15,198 nt of DNA from Gemmatimonadota bacterium (GTDB lineage Bacteria > Gemmatimonadota > Gemmatimonadetes > Gemmatimonadales > GWC2-71-9): contig QHUD01000038.1 in assembly GCA_003221085.1 (NCBI GenBank), forward strand, positions 1 to 15,198, read 5' to 3'. Numbering within the stretch: the first letter of the stretch is position 1; every line of letters begins with the position of its first letter. Shown here piece after piece: positions 7,124 through 13,104 of the stretch. The notes beneath the pieces are model-generated. The model made no database searches. It was given only the letters and a program-made list of their open reading frames with translations, and was not told the DNA's origin. A program made the position numbers and the translations under genes.

Positions 7124-7705
7124 ATGCCACGGACCAAAGCCTTCGAGCCCGCAGAGGCTCTCGACCGCGCCGTCGAGCTGTTTTGGCGCCAGGGATACAC
7201 CGCGACGCCGCTGGACCGGCTGGTCCGCCGCACCGGGGCCAGTCGCTACGGTCTGTACGCCACGTTCGGCGCCAAGCGCGATCTGTTTCTGGCAAGCCTC
7301 GAGCGCTACTCGCAGGCCGTCATGGACCCGATGCTGGAGCCGCTCGAGACCCCGGGGGCGTCCGCTCGCGAGATCCGGGCGTTCTTCGATCGAGTGCTCG
7401 AGCTGATTCGCAGCCCGGGCGATCGCCGGGGTTGCCTCATGTGCAATGCGGCGTTCGAGCGTGGGGACGTCGGTCCCGCGTCGGCGGGCCGGGTGCGGCG
7501 ACACTTCGATCGAGTACGCCGGCTGCTGGGACGGGCGCTGGCGAACGCGCGCCGGGACGAAACCGTGCCGCGCGACCGGGCCGTCCGGGCCTACGCGGAC
7601 CACCTGCTGGGCACCGCGGCAGGGGCGTTTCTGCTGGCCCGGACCGGGATGGCGAGCGGTCTCATCCGGCGGTTCGTCGAGACCGCCCTGCAAGGGCTGG
7701 CCTGA
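7124..7705 (+). CDS. TetR/AcrR-family transcriptional regulator
   Basis: A 193-residue one-component regulator. The N-terminal DNA-binding domain (about 8-55) reads EALDRAVELFWRQGYTATPL, then DRLVRRTGASRYGLYATFGA KRDLF, the canonical TetR helix-turn-helix and helix 4. The C-terminal ligand domain contains RRGCLMCNAAFE, the family's common GCL(x)NA block, here with a CxxC pair (C104, C107), and a final helix ending FVETALQGLA. The ATG at 7124 fits the family N-terminus (PRTKAFEPAEAL) and has GGAAGGG 3 bases upstream. An in-frame ATG at 7112 could serve a leaderless transcript and would add four residues. The stop TGA is followed at once by the GTG of the LysR gene, so the two are one operon. 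The cysteine pair is reminiscent of redox- or electrophile-sensing relatives such as NemR, but this is only a suggestion. Confidence 0.93.
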   Translation: MPRTKAFEPAEALDRAVELFWRQGYTATPLDRLVRRTGASRYGLYATFGAKRDLFLASLERYSQAVMDPMLEPLETPGASAREIRAFFDRVLELIRSPGDRRGCLMCNAAFERGDVGPASAGRVRRHFDRVRRLLGRALANARRDETVPRDRAVRAYADHLLGTAAGAFLLARTGMASGLIRRFVETALQGLA

Positions 7706-8608
7706 GTGGAGTTACGGCATTTGCGGTACTTCGTCGCGGTGGCCGAGGAGGGCAGCTTCCTGCGAGCCGCACGCCGGCTGCGCGTGGCACAACCTGCGCT
7801 CTCGAAACAGATGCGCGACCTCGAGCGGGAAGTCGGGGTCAAGCTGTTCGAGCGGCTGCCGCGGGGGGCAAGGATGACGCGGGCCGGCGAGCAGTTCCTC
7901 AGTAACGCACGCCAGGCGCTGGAAAGCGCGGCGCGCGCCGTCGCCACGGCCCGGCAGACCGACTCGACGATGGGGCTCAAGTTCGCGCATAGCGATCTGT
8001 ACGTCTACACACCGGCCTTGCTCAAACTCCTCGCCGCGTTCCGGGCGGCGTCACCGCAGACGCCGCTGCGCATCGTGCGCTTGGATGACGTCGATCAGCA
8101 CGCCGCGCTGCGGGAGCAGCGCATCGACGTGGCCGCGACGTTTGTCGGCACGTGGCCGATCCCCGGGCTCGAGGCGTTTCAGCTCGTGGACTGCGCCGCC
8201 ACGGGGGTGCTGCTTCCGGCGACGCATCCGCTCGCGGCGCGGTCGCAGGTTCGCCTGCGGGACCTGTCCGACCTGACCTGGCTGCATCCCTCCCAGCGCA
8301 GCCGACCCGAGCTGTATCGCGTGTTGCGGACGGCGCTCGAGAGCCGCGGGCTCGTGCCCACCCGCCATCGCGGGCGCCGCGGCGATATCGGGGCCAACGT
8401 GGCGATCGCCGCGGGAGACGCCTGGGCGCTCGCGAACCCGGCCGTCGCCGCGCTCTACGCCGACATGCAAGAATCGATCGTGCACCGGCCCTTCGCCGAC
8501 GCCCCGATCCCCATGTGGTTTGCCCTCGTCTGGCGCGGCGACGCTCGCTCACCCCTGGTCGAGACGCTGCTCGAGGTCGCGCGCCGCACGGTACCTCCCG
8601 CGAACTGA
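7706..8608 (+). CDS. LysR-family transcriptional regulator (paralogue 1)
   Basis: A 300-residue LTTR of normal length. The winged HTH occupies residues 1-60 (MELRHLRYFVAVAEEGSFLR, then AARRLRVAQPALSKQMRDLE and GVKLFERLPRGARMTRAGE). A linker helix and a two-lobed effector-binding domain (about 92-296) follow, with IDVAATFVGTWPIPG, DCAATGVLLPATHPLAARS and ANVAIAAGDAWAL. The GTG start immediately follows the TetR stop with no spacer, so its expression depends on the TetR transcript; no promoter of its own is visible. It is a close paralogue of the LysR gene at 12180. The effector and targets are unknown. An LTTR and a TetR in one transcript suggests joint control of a nearby gene, perhaps the oxidoreductase downstream. 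Confidence 0.94.
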   Translation: MELRHLRYFVAVAEEGSFLRAARRLRVAQPALSKQMRDLEREVGVKLFERLPRGARMTRAGEQFLSNARQALESAARAVATARQTDSTMGLKFAHSDLYVYTPALLKLLAAFRAASPQTPLRIVRLDDVDQHAALREQRIDVAATFVGTWPIPGLEAFQLVDCAATGVLLPATHPLAARSQVRLRDLSDLTWLHPSQRSRPELYRVLRTALESRGLVPTRHRGRRGDIGANVAIAAGDAWALANPAVAALYADMQESIVHRPFADAPIPMWFALVWRGDARSPLVETLLEVARRTVPPAN

Positions 8609-8667
8609 CTAACGGCGGCGCTCGCGCCGGATCGCATCCTGGGCGAATATAGGCCCCTGCGACCGCC

Positions 8668-9735
8668 ATGCTCAACGTCGGCCTCGTCGGTTTCGGCTTC
8701 GCAGGCAAGACCTTTCACGCGCCCGTTATTCGCGCGGTGCAGGGCCTCCGCCTCACCACCATCGTCCAGCGCAGTGGCGCCCCCCCGGACCCGCGCTATC
8801 CGGATGTCGAGTTCGTCCGGAGCGTCCAGGACCTGCTCACCCGGGCCATCGATCTCGTCGTGATCGCGACGCCCAATCCGTCGCATCATCCGATCGCGAA
8901 GCAGTGCCTGCTGGCGGGACGCCACGTCGTCATCGATAAGCCCTTCACCACCACTGCGGCGGAGGCCGCGGAGCTCGTCCGGCTGGCCCATGACAAGCGC
9001 CGCGTCCTATCGGCGTATCAGAACCGGCGCTACGTAGGTGATTTCGTCACAGTCCAAACGCTCCTGTCGGACGGCGGGCTCGGCCGGGTATCGATTTTTG
9101 AATCCCACTTCGATCGGTTTCGCCCGGAGCTCCGACCGACCGCGTGGCGCGAACAGCCGCAGCCCGGCTCCGGCATCTGGTTCGATCTGGGTTCGCACCT
9201 GCTCGATCAGGCCCTGGTCCTGTTCGGTCCTCCCGCCGCGATCTCGGCCGACATCCGGATCGAGCGCGAAGGGGCCGCCACCGACGACGCGTTCGACGTC
9301 ACGCTGCACTACCCCCGCATGCGGGCGCTGCTGCGAGCCTCCATGCTGGCGGCCTCACCGGGGCCGACCTTCGCGGTTCACGGCACGCGAGGCTCGTTCG
9401 TCAAGTACGGACTCGATCCGCAGGAAGAGGCGCTCAAATCCGGTCGCACGCCCGACGAGCGGAACTGGGATGCGGAGCCACCCGAACGGCACGGGGTGCT
9501 GACCACGCCCGAGGGTACCCGAACCATTCCGACCATCCCGTCGAGTTTCACGCACTACTACGAGAACGTGCGCGACGCCATCCGGGGCACGGCGCCGCTG
9601 GCGGTCTCGACCGAACAGGTGCTCGAGGTCATGTGTGGACTGGAGCTGGCGCTCGCCAGCAGCCAGCAGCGCTGCGTCCTGCCGTGGACGACGTCCGAGC
9701 GTCTGGTCACCGCGCTTGGGCCAAATCGACACTGA
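8668..9735 (+). CDS. Gfo/Idh/MocA-family NAD(P)-dependent oxidoreductase (YdgJ/IolW-like)
   Basis: A 355-residue cytoplasmic dehydrogenase. The N-terminal Rossmann fold shows VGLVGFGFAGKTFHAPVI (GxGxxG type), then LVVIATPNPSHHPIAKQCLL, AGRHVVIDKPFTTT with the family lysine K91, and LSAYQNRRYVGDF. The C-terminal domain carries FDLGSHLLDQALVLFGPP, with the D173/H177 pair expected in the active site. The FxAGKTFHAP and QNRRxxxDF blocks are those of scyllo-inositol dehydrogenases of the YdgJ/IolW type, so a polyol or sugar substrate is likely, but it cannot be read from sequence. The ATG at 8668 fits the family start although no Shine-Dalgarno sequence is present. A TATAGG (8648-8653) upstream is a possible -10. 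No other inositol or sugar genes are in the window. Confidence 0.92.
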   Translation: MLNVGLVGFGFAGKTFHAPVIRAVQGLRLTTIVQRSGAPPDPRYPDVEFVRSVQDLLTRAIDLVVIATPNPSHHPIAKQCLLAGRHVVIDKPFTTTAAEAAELVRLAHDKRRVLSAYQNRRYVGDFVTVQTLLSDGGLGRVSIFESHFDRFRPELRPTAWREQPQPGSGIWFDLGSHLLDQALVLFGPPAAISADIRIEREGAATDDAFDVTLHYPRMRALLRASMLAASPGPTFAVHGTRGSFVKYGLDPQEEALKSGRTPDERNWDAEPPERHGVLTTPEGTRTIPTIPSSFTHYYENVRDAIRGTAPLAVSTEQVLEVMCGLELALASSQQRCVLPWTTSERLVTALGPNRH

Positions 9736-9748
9736 GAGTACGGCGCAG

Positions 9749-9754
9749 TAGCTT
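9749..9754 (+). promoter_or_regulatory. Candidate -10 element for leaderless PPK2 transcription
   Basis: TAGCTT (TANNNT pattern) ends 6 bases before the PPK2 ATG, the spacing expected when transcription begins at the start codon. No Shine-Dalgarno sequence is present between the previous stop (9735) and the ATG (9761). The element is short and the call is tentative. Confidence 0.25.
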
Positions 9755-9760
9755 CGCCCG

Positions 9761-10567
9761 ATGGCGCTCCGCGACAGGCTGGTGGTCCGTCCGGACAGGC
9801 GAGTCAGGCTCGCCGATTGGGACCCCGACGAAACGCTCGGGTTCCGGAAAGAGTCGGCGGTCGAGGAAACCGAGAAAAGCATCGCGCGCCTCGACGAGCT
9901 GCAGTATCTGATGTATGCCGAGCACCGGCGTGCCCTGCTGGTCGTGCTTCAGGGGATGGACGGCGCGGGCAAGGACGGAACGGTTCGTCACGTCATGAGA
10001 GGCCTCAATCCCCAGGGGTCTCGGGTGACGTCGTTCAAGGCTCCGTCCGCCGAGGAAGCGGAGCACGACTTCTTGTGGCGGGTGCACCGGGCGGTGCCAC
10101 CCTTGGGGGACGTGGCCATTTTCAACCGGTCGCACTACGAGGATGTGCTGGCCGCACGCGTGCGGAAGCTCGTGCCCAAGGACGTCTGGTCCGGTCGCTA
10201 CGACCACATCAACGGCTTCGAGCGGCTCCTGACGGACAGCAGCATCGTCATCGTGAAGTTCTACCTGCATATCAGCAAGGGCGAGCAGCGGCGACGTTTC
10301 GAGGAGCGGCTGCGCGATCCTGCAAGGCAGTGGAAGCTGTCGCCCAGCGACTTCGAGGATCGGAAGCACTGGGACGAGTACGTTACCGCCTACGAAGAAG
10401 CGCTGGCCCGGTGCAGCACGCCCCGCGCGCCCTGGTTCGTTGTGCCGGCGGACAAGAAATGGTTCCGCAACCTCGCCGTATCACAGATTCTGGTCGAGAC
10501 GCTCGAGGCCCTCGACATGCGGTTCCCCAAACCGTCCTTCGACATGTCGCGGATCGAGCTGGACTAA
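9761..10567 (+). CDS. ppk2: Polyphosphate kinase 2 (polyphosphate:nucleotide phosphotransferase)
   Basis: A 268-residue cytoplasmic P-loop enzyme that moves phosphate between polyphosphate and nucleotides, either making NDP/NTP from polyphosphate or the reverse. An N-terminal helical extension (LADWDPDETLGF, residues 18-28) is followed by LDELQYLMYAEHRRALLVVL. The Walker A motif is GMDGAGKDGT (65-74), then LNPQGSRVTSFKAPSAEEAE, and a Walker B region DVAIFNRSHYEDVLAARV (117-134). The lid region follows with YDHINGFERLL and KFYLHISKGEQRRRFEERL. The PQGSRVTSFKAP and FLWRVHRAVP blocks and the length match class III-like PPK2 enzymes, known to use both AMP and ADP; class should be confirmed by alignment. 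It starts 25 bases after the oxidoreductase stop, possibly as a leaderless message. A role in energy or phosphate stress is expected. Confidence 0.94.
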   Translation: MALRDRLVVRPDRRVRLADWDPDETLGFRKESAVEETEKSIARLDELQYLMYAEHRRALLVVLQGMDGAGKDGTVRHVMRGLNPQGSRVTSFKAPSAEEAEHDFLWRVHRAVPPLGDVAIFNRSHYEDVLAARVRKLVPKDVWSGRYDHINGFERLLTDSSIVIVKFYLHISKGEQRRRFEERLRDPARQWKLSPSDFEDRKHWDEYVTAYEEALARCSTPRAPWFVVPADKKWFRNLAVSQILVETLEALDMRFPKPSFDMSRIELD

Positions 10568-10610
10568 GCGCGTGGGGACTTGACGGCAGCCCCGCGGGGA
10601 GCGGGACATC

Positions 10611-10925
10611 GTGATGACGCGTGGGTTCGATGCCCCCCGCCAGCTCGTGTTCGACGCCCATACCAAGCCCGACCTGATCAAACGGTGGCTGCTGGGACCG
10701 CCCGGCTGGTTCGTCGACACCGAGGGGTTCGACGAGGCCTGGTACCCGGGCGAGGCCCTCAACACCCTCGTGCTGGTCGAGAAGGGAGGACGAACCACGC
10801 TCACCCAGACCGTGCGCTACGAGTCGCGGGAGGCCCGGGACGCAGTCCTCAAGTCCGGTATGGAGAGCGGCGTTGCTGCGAGCTACCAGCGTCTGGCCGA
10901 CCTGCTGGCCTCCAAACCATCCTAA
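10611..10925 (+). CDS. SRPBCC/AHA1-like protein with an internal in-frame deletion
   Basis: A 104-residue START-fold protein; full-length relatives are about 140-160. The N-terminal piece reads VMTRGFDAPRQLVFDAHTKP and RWLLGPPGWF. It then jumps directly to TEGFDEAWYPGEALNTLVLV, GGRTTLTQTVRYESREARDA and GVAASYQRLADLL. Relatives carry about 40-45 residues between GPPGW and the xTExFDExWYPGEAL strand (the CEIDLRxGGxYRY and REIVxPERL strands). Those are absent here, at about 10710. The reading frame is kept. The conserved N-terminus also extends upstream of GTG 10611 (GERDI in frame) to a TGA at 10581 with no other start codon, so the 5' end may be eroded too. A GGGGAG at 10596-10601 could serve as the ribosome site. 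It overlaps no gene and runs into the VOC ribosome site. With the beta-sheet interrupted, it is probably nonfunctional or strongly altered. Confidence 0.75.
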   Translation: MMTRGFDAPRQLVFDAHTKPDLIKRWLLGPPGWFVDTEGFDEAWYPGEALNTLVLVEKGGRTTLTQTVRYESREARDAVLKSGMESGVAASYQRLADLLASKPS

Positions 10926-10935
10926 GGAGACCTGT

Positions 10936-11409
10936 ATGCAGAAGATCGTCCCGTTTCTGTGGTTCGACGGCAAAGCCGAAGAAGCGATGAATTTCTACGT
11001 TTCGATCTTCAAGAATTCGAAGGTCATCCGGGTCACGCGCTATGGAGACGCCGGTCCAGGACCGAAAGGAACGGTCATGTCCGCGACGTTCCAGCTCGAG
11101 GGCCAGGAGTTCTACGCCCTGAACGGCGGCCCGCAATTCAAATTCACGCCGGCCATATCGCTCTTCGTGAACTGCGAGACGCAGCAGGAAGTAGACGAGC
11201 TGTGGAAGAAGCTGTCCGCCGGCGGCAGAGAAGATCAATGCGGCTGGCTACAGGACAAGTATGGCCTCTCGTGGCAAATCATTCCCACGGCCCTGGGGAA
11301 GATGTTGGGAGACAAGGATCCCCAGAAAGCAAACCGGGTCATGCAGGCCATGCTGAAGATGAAAAAGATCGACATCAAGGGCCTGCAACAGGCGTACGAC
11401 CGGGGCTGA
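10936..11409 (+). CDS. PhnB-like VOC-family protein (3-demethylubiquinone methyltransferase-like fold)
   Basis: A 157-residue protein of the glyalase/VOC superfamily, PhnB-like branch. Visible family blocks are QKIVPFLWFDGKAEEAMNFY, FKNSKVIRVTRYGDAG, GTVMSATFQLEGQEFYALNG, FTPAISLFVNCETQQEVDEL, GGREDQCGWLQDKYGLSWQI and a C-terminal helical tail with AMLKMKKIDIKGLQQAYDRG. The FxxxxALNGGPxFxFTxAIS pattern is the hallmark of this branch. The biochemical role is generally unknown, and the old annotation as a methyltransferase should not be trusted. The ATG at 10936 has AAGGAGA 5 bases upstream; that ribosome site overlaps the stop of the SRPBCC gene, so the two are one operon. SRPBCC and VOC genes are often neighbours in soil bacteria. 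Confidence 0.92.
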   Translation: MQKIVPFLWFDGKAEEAMNFYVSIFKNSKVIRVTRYGDAGPGPKGTVMSATFQLEGQEFYALNGGPQFKFTPAISLFVNCETQQEVDELWKKLSAGGREDQCGWLQDKYGLSWQIIPTALGKMLGDKDPQKANRVMQAMLKMKKIDIKGLQQAYDRG

Positions 11410-11420
11410 GCTACGGCGGG

Positions 11421-12113
11421 TCAGCTCACGGAATGGGCGCTGGGGTGACGGAACAGGTCCGGATGGCGCTGGACCAACCGGGCCGTTTCCAGCCCGGAGT
11501 GGCTGCGCGCGTCGTATAGGCACGCCGTGGTCACCGGAAAGCGCCGCGACAGCCTCTCGTACGCGGCCTCGTACTCGAGGACCTGGTCGAAGTCGCCCTC
11601 CCGGGCGAGCCTCCCGCCGGACACGTCGCCCACCACCCGGAGGGCGCGAGCGCCGTCCCGTATCGCCGCCCCGAACGTGGTCTCCCAGAACTCCAGCTGG
11701 GTCGCGGCCGTCTCGGCGTATTCCGAGACCAGCAGGCGCTTCGCCTCAAGCTCGCGTCGCAGCAATGGGCGGCGGCGCGCGAGCCGGGCGAGGACCGGCT
11801 CGCGAACGCGAAGCTGCGCGGTGAGGATGCAGACGCTGCCGGCGTCCAGACCATTCTCGACGAGGCTCGCCGCCTGGCGCGTGCGCCCGAGATCACTCGC
11901 ATAGAAGCCGCAGACGTGGCTCGCCGGCGTCGCGCTCACATCGCCTTCCAGGAACGCCATCAGATCGGCCCGTCGGAAGCGCCGCTCGCGACGCCCGCCG
12001 ATGCGGCGGCAGGCGAGACGCCCGGCGTTGGTCCAACGGCGCAGGGACGCCTCGCTGACCCGCAGCAGCGCGGCCGCCTGGGCGATATCGAGCAACTCGG
12101 AATCGAACGCCAT
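11421..12113 (-). CDS. DcmR-like regulator: MerR/excisionase-type HTH fused to a MEDS sensory domain
   Basis: A 230-residue one-component regulator. Residues 8-57 form a winged helix of the excisionase/MerR type (LLDIAQAAALLRVSEASLRR WTNAGRL, then RRFRRADLMAFLEG). Residues 64-222 match MEDS, the DcmR sensory domain: SHVCGFYASDLGRTRQAASL, VENGLDAGSVCILTA, a central RLLVSEYAETAATQLEFWET, RVVGDVSGG, LEYEAAYERLSRRFPVTTAC and LYDARSHSGLE. The fold is RecA/KaiC-like but lacks a Walker A motif. The H66/C68 pair near the start of MEDS is consistent with the family's conserved residues. MEDS is proposed to sense small hydrocarbon derivatives such as dichloromethane or methanol-type compounds. It is transcribed divergently from the LysR gene across an AT-rich promoter: TTGCTC (12180-12175), 16 bases, TATACT (12158-12153). 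It has only a weak ribosome site. No methyl-halide or C1 genes are in view. Confidence 0.88.
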   Translation of the reverse strand: MAFDSELLDIAQAAALLRVSEASLRRWTNAGRLACRRIGGRRERRFRRADLMAFLEGDVSATPASHVCGFYASDLGRTRQAASLVENGLDAGSVCILTAQLRVREPVLARLARRRPLLRRELEAKRLLVSEYAETAATQLEFWETTFGAAIRDGARALRVVGDVSGGRLAREGDFDQVLEYEAAYERLSRRFPVTTACLYDARSHSGLETARLVQRHPDLFRHPSAHSVS

Positions 12114-12142
12114 GAGTCCGGAGACGTTCCTCTGTGAAGCAA

Positions 12143-12161
12143 TGCTGAGTATAGTATAGCA
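12143..12161. promoter_or_regulatory. LysR-type T-N11-A operator in the MEDS/LysR divergent promoter
   Basis: TGCT (12143-12146) and AGCA (12158-12161) form a perfect dyad separated by exactly 11 bases, the classical LTTR box. The spacer contains overlapping TATAGT/TATACT sequences that can serve as -10 elements in both directions: TATAGT 12150-12155 for the LysR gene, TATACT 12158-12153 for the MEDS gene. A LysR protein bound here could control both genes and itself. The region is conspicuously AT-rich against its surroundings. Confidence 0.65.
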
Positions 12162-12179
12162 AAGTCAAGAACAGGAGCA

Positions 12180-13088
12180 ATGGAGCTACGGCATTTTCGC
12201 TACTTCGTGGCGGTCGCTGAGGAGCACAGCTTTGCGCAGGCTGCACGCCGCCTGCGCGTCGCGCAACCCGCCCTGTCGAAGCAGATCCACGACCTCGAGA
12301 CGGAGCTGGGGGTGACGTTGTTCGAGCGCCTCCCCCGCGGGGTCCGGCTCACGCCGGCGGGCGAGGCCTTCCTGGCGGATGCACGCGGCACGCTGGAAGT
12401 GGCGGGACGCGCCATGACCAGCGCCCGCAGCGCTGGCAAGAACGGCGCCTCCGACCTCGAGTTCGCGCACGGCGAGCTCTCGGTGTACAGCGCGAACATC
12501 GAGGACCTGCTCGCGGCGTTTCGCGACGCCCACCCGGAGGCGCAAGTGCACGTGTCGAGCAAGAGCGATGCGGACACGTACCACGCCCTGCGGGAGGGAC
12601 ACGTCGACGTCGCGTCCGTATTCATCGCGCAATGGCCCGTCGCCGGGTTCAGCGCGCTGCGCATCGTGGACTGTACGACGAAGGGCGTACTCCTCCCGGC
12701 GAATCACCCCCTCGCCGCCCAATCTTCGATCACCTTGGCAGACCTGCGGAACCTCACGTGGCTGCACTCCTCGCCCCAGCGGTGGCCCGGCTTCTCCCGG
12801 ACGATCGATGAGGCGCTGCGAGACCGTGGATTGGTCCCGTTGCGGCGGCGCGAGCGTCCCAACGAGACACCGTCGGCGAACGTCCAGATCGCCGCGGGAG
12901 AGGCCTGGGCGCTGGCGAGCGAGGAGGTCGCGGCCCGCTACCGGGCCACGCCGACCGCGATTGTCTATCGCCCGATCATCGAGCCTCCGATCCCTTGCTG
13001 GATCGCGCTCGTGTGGCGCGCGAAGGCGCCGCGGCTCGTCCACGAACTGGTCGAGGTGGCGCGCGCACTGCCGACCGCCCGACCTTAG
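12180..13088 (+). CDS. LysR-family transcriptional regulator (paralogue 2)
   Basis: A 302-residue LTTR with a complete winged HTH (MELRHFRYFVAVAEEHSFAQ, AARRLRVAQPALSKQIHDLE, GVTLFERLPRGVRLTPAGE). The effector domain (about 94-298) includes VDVASVFIAQWPVAG, DCTTKGVLLPANHPLAAQSS, NLTWLHSSPQRWP and ANVQIAAGEAWALASEEVAA. Over the first 65 residues it matches the LysR protein at 7706 at about 52 positions by hand alignment, and conserved blocks continue to the C-terminus, so the two are recent paralogues. The ATG is preceded by AGGAGC only 2 bases away, a short spacing. The promoter region upstream holds a T-N11-A box, so autoregulation and control of the divergent MEDS gene are likely. Downstream it converges with the MFS gene, leaving 16 bases between stops. 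Confidence 0.95.
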   Translation: MELRHFRYFVAVAEEHSFAQAARRLRVAQPALSKQIHDLETELGVTLFERLPRGVRLTPAGEAFLADARGTLEVAGRAMTSARSAGKNGASDLEFAHGELSVYSANIEDLLAAFRDAHPEAQVHVSSKSDADTYHALREGHVDVASVFIAQWPVAGFSALRIVDCTTKGVLLPANHPLAAQSSITLADLRNLTWLHSSPQRWPGFSRTIDEALRDRGLVPLRRRERPNETPSANVQIAAGEAWALASEEVAARYRATPTAIVYRPIIEPPIPCWIALVWRAKAPRLVHELVEVARALPTARP

Positions 13089-13104
13089 AAGGGCTTCATC
13101 GAGA

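Noticed and set aside
8613..8629. CGGCG-N7-CGCCG hairpin between the LysR and oxidoreductase genes as a terminator
   Set aside because: A 5-base GC stem without a T-run is expected by chance in such GC-rich DNA.
10590..10601. CCCCGCGGGG palindrome after PPK2 as an intrinsic terminator
   Set aside because: Perfect short palindrome but no T-run follows, and it overlaps the likely ribosome site of the SRPBCC gene.
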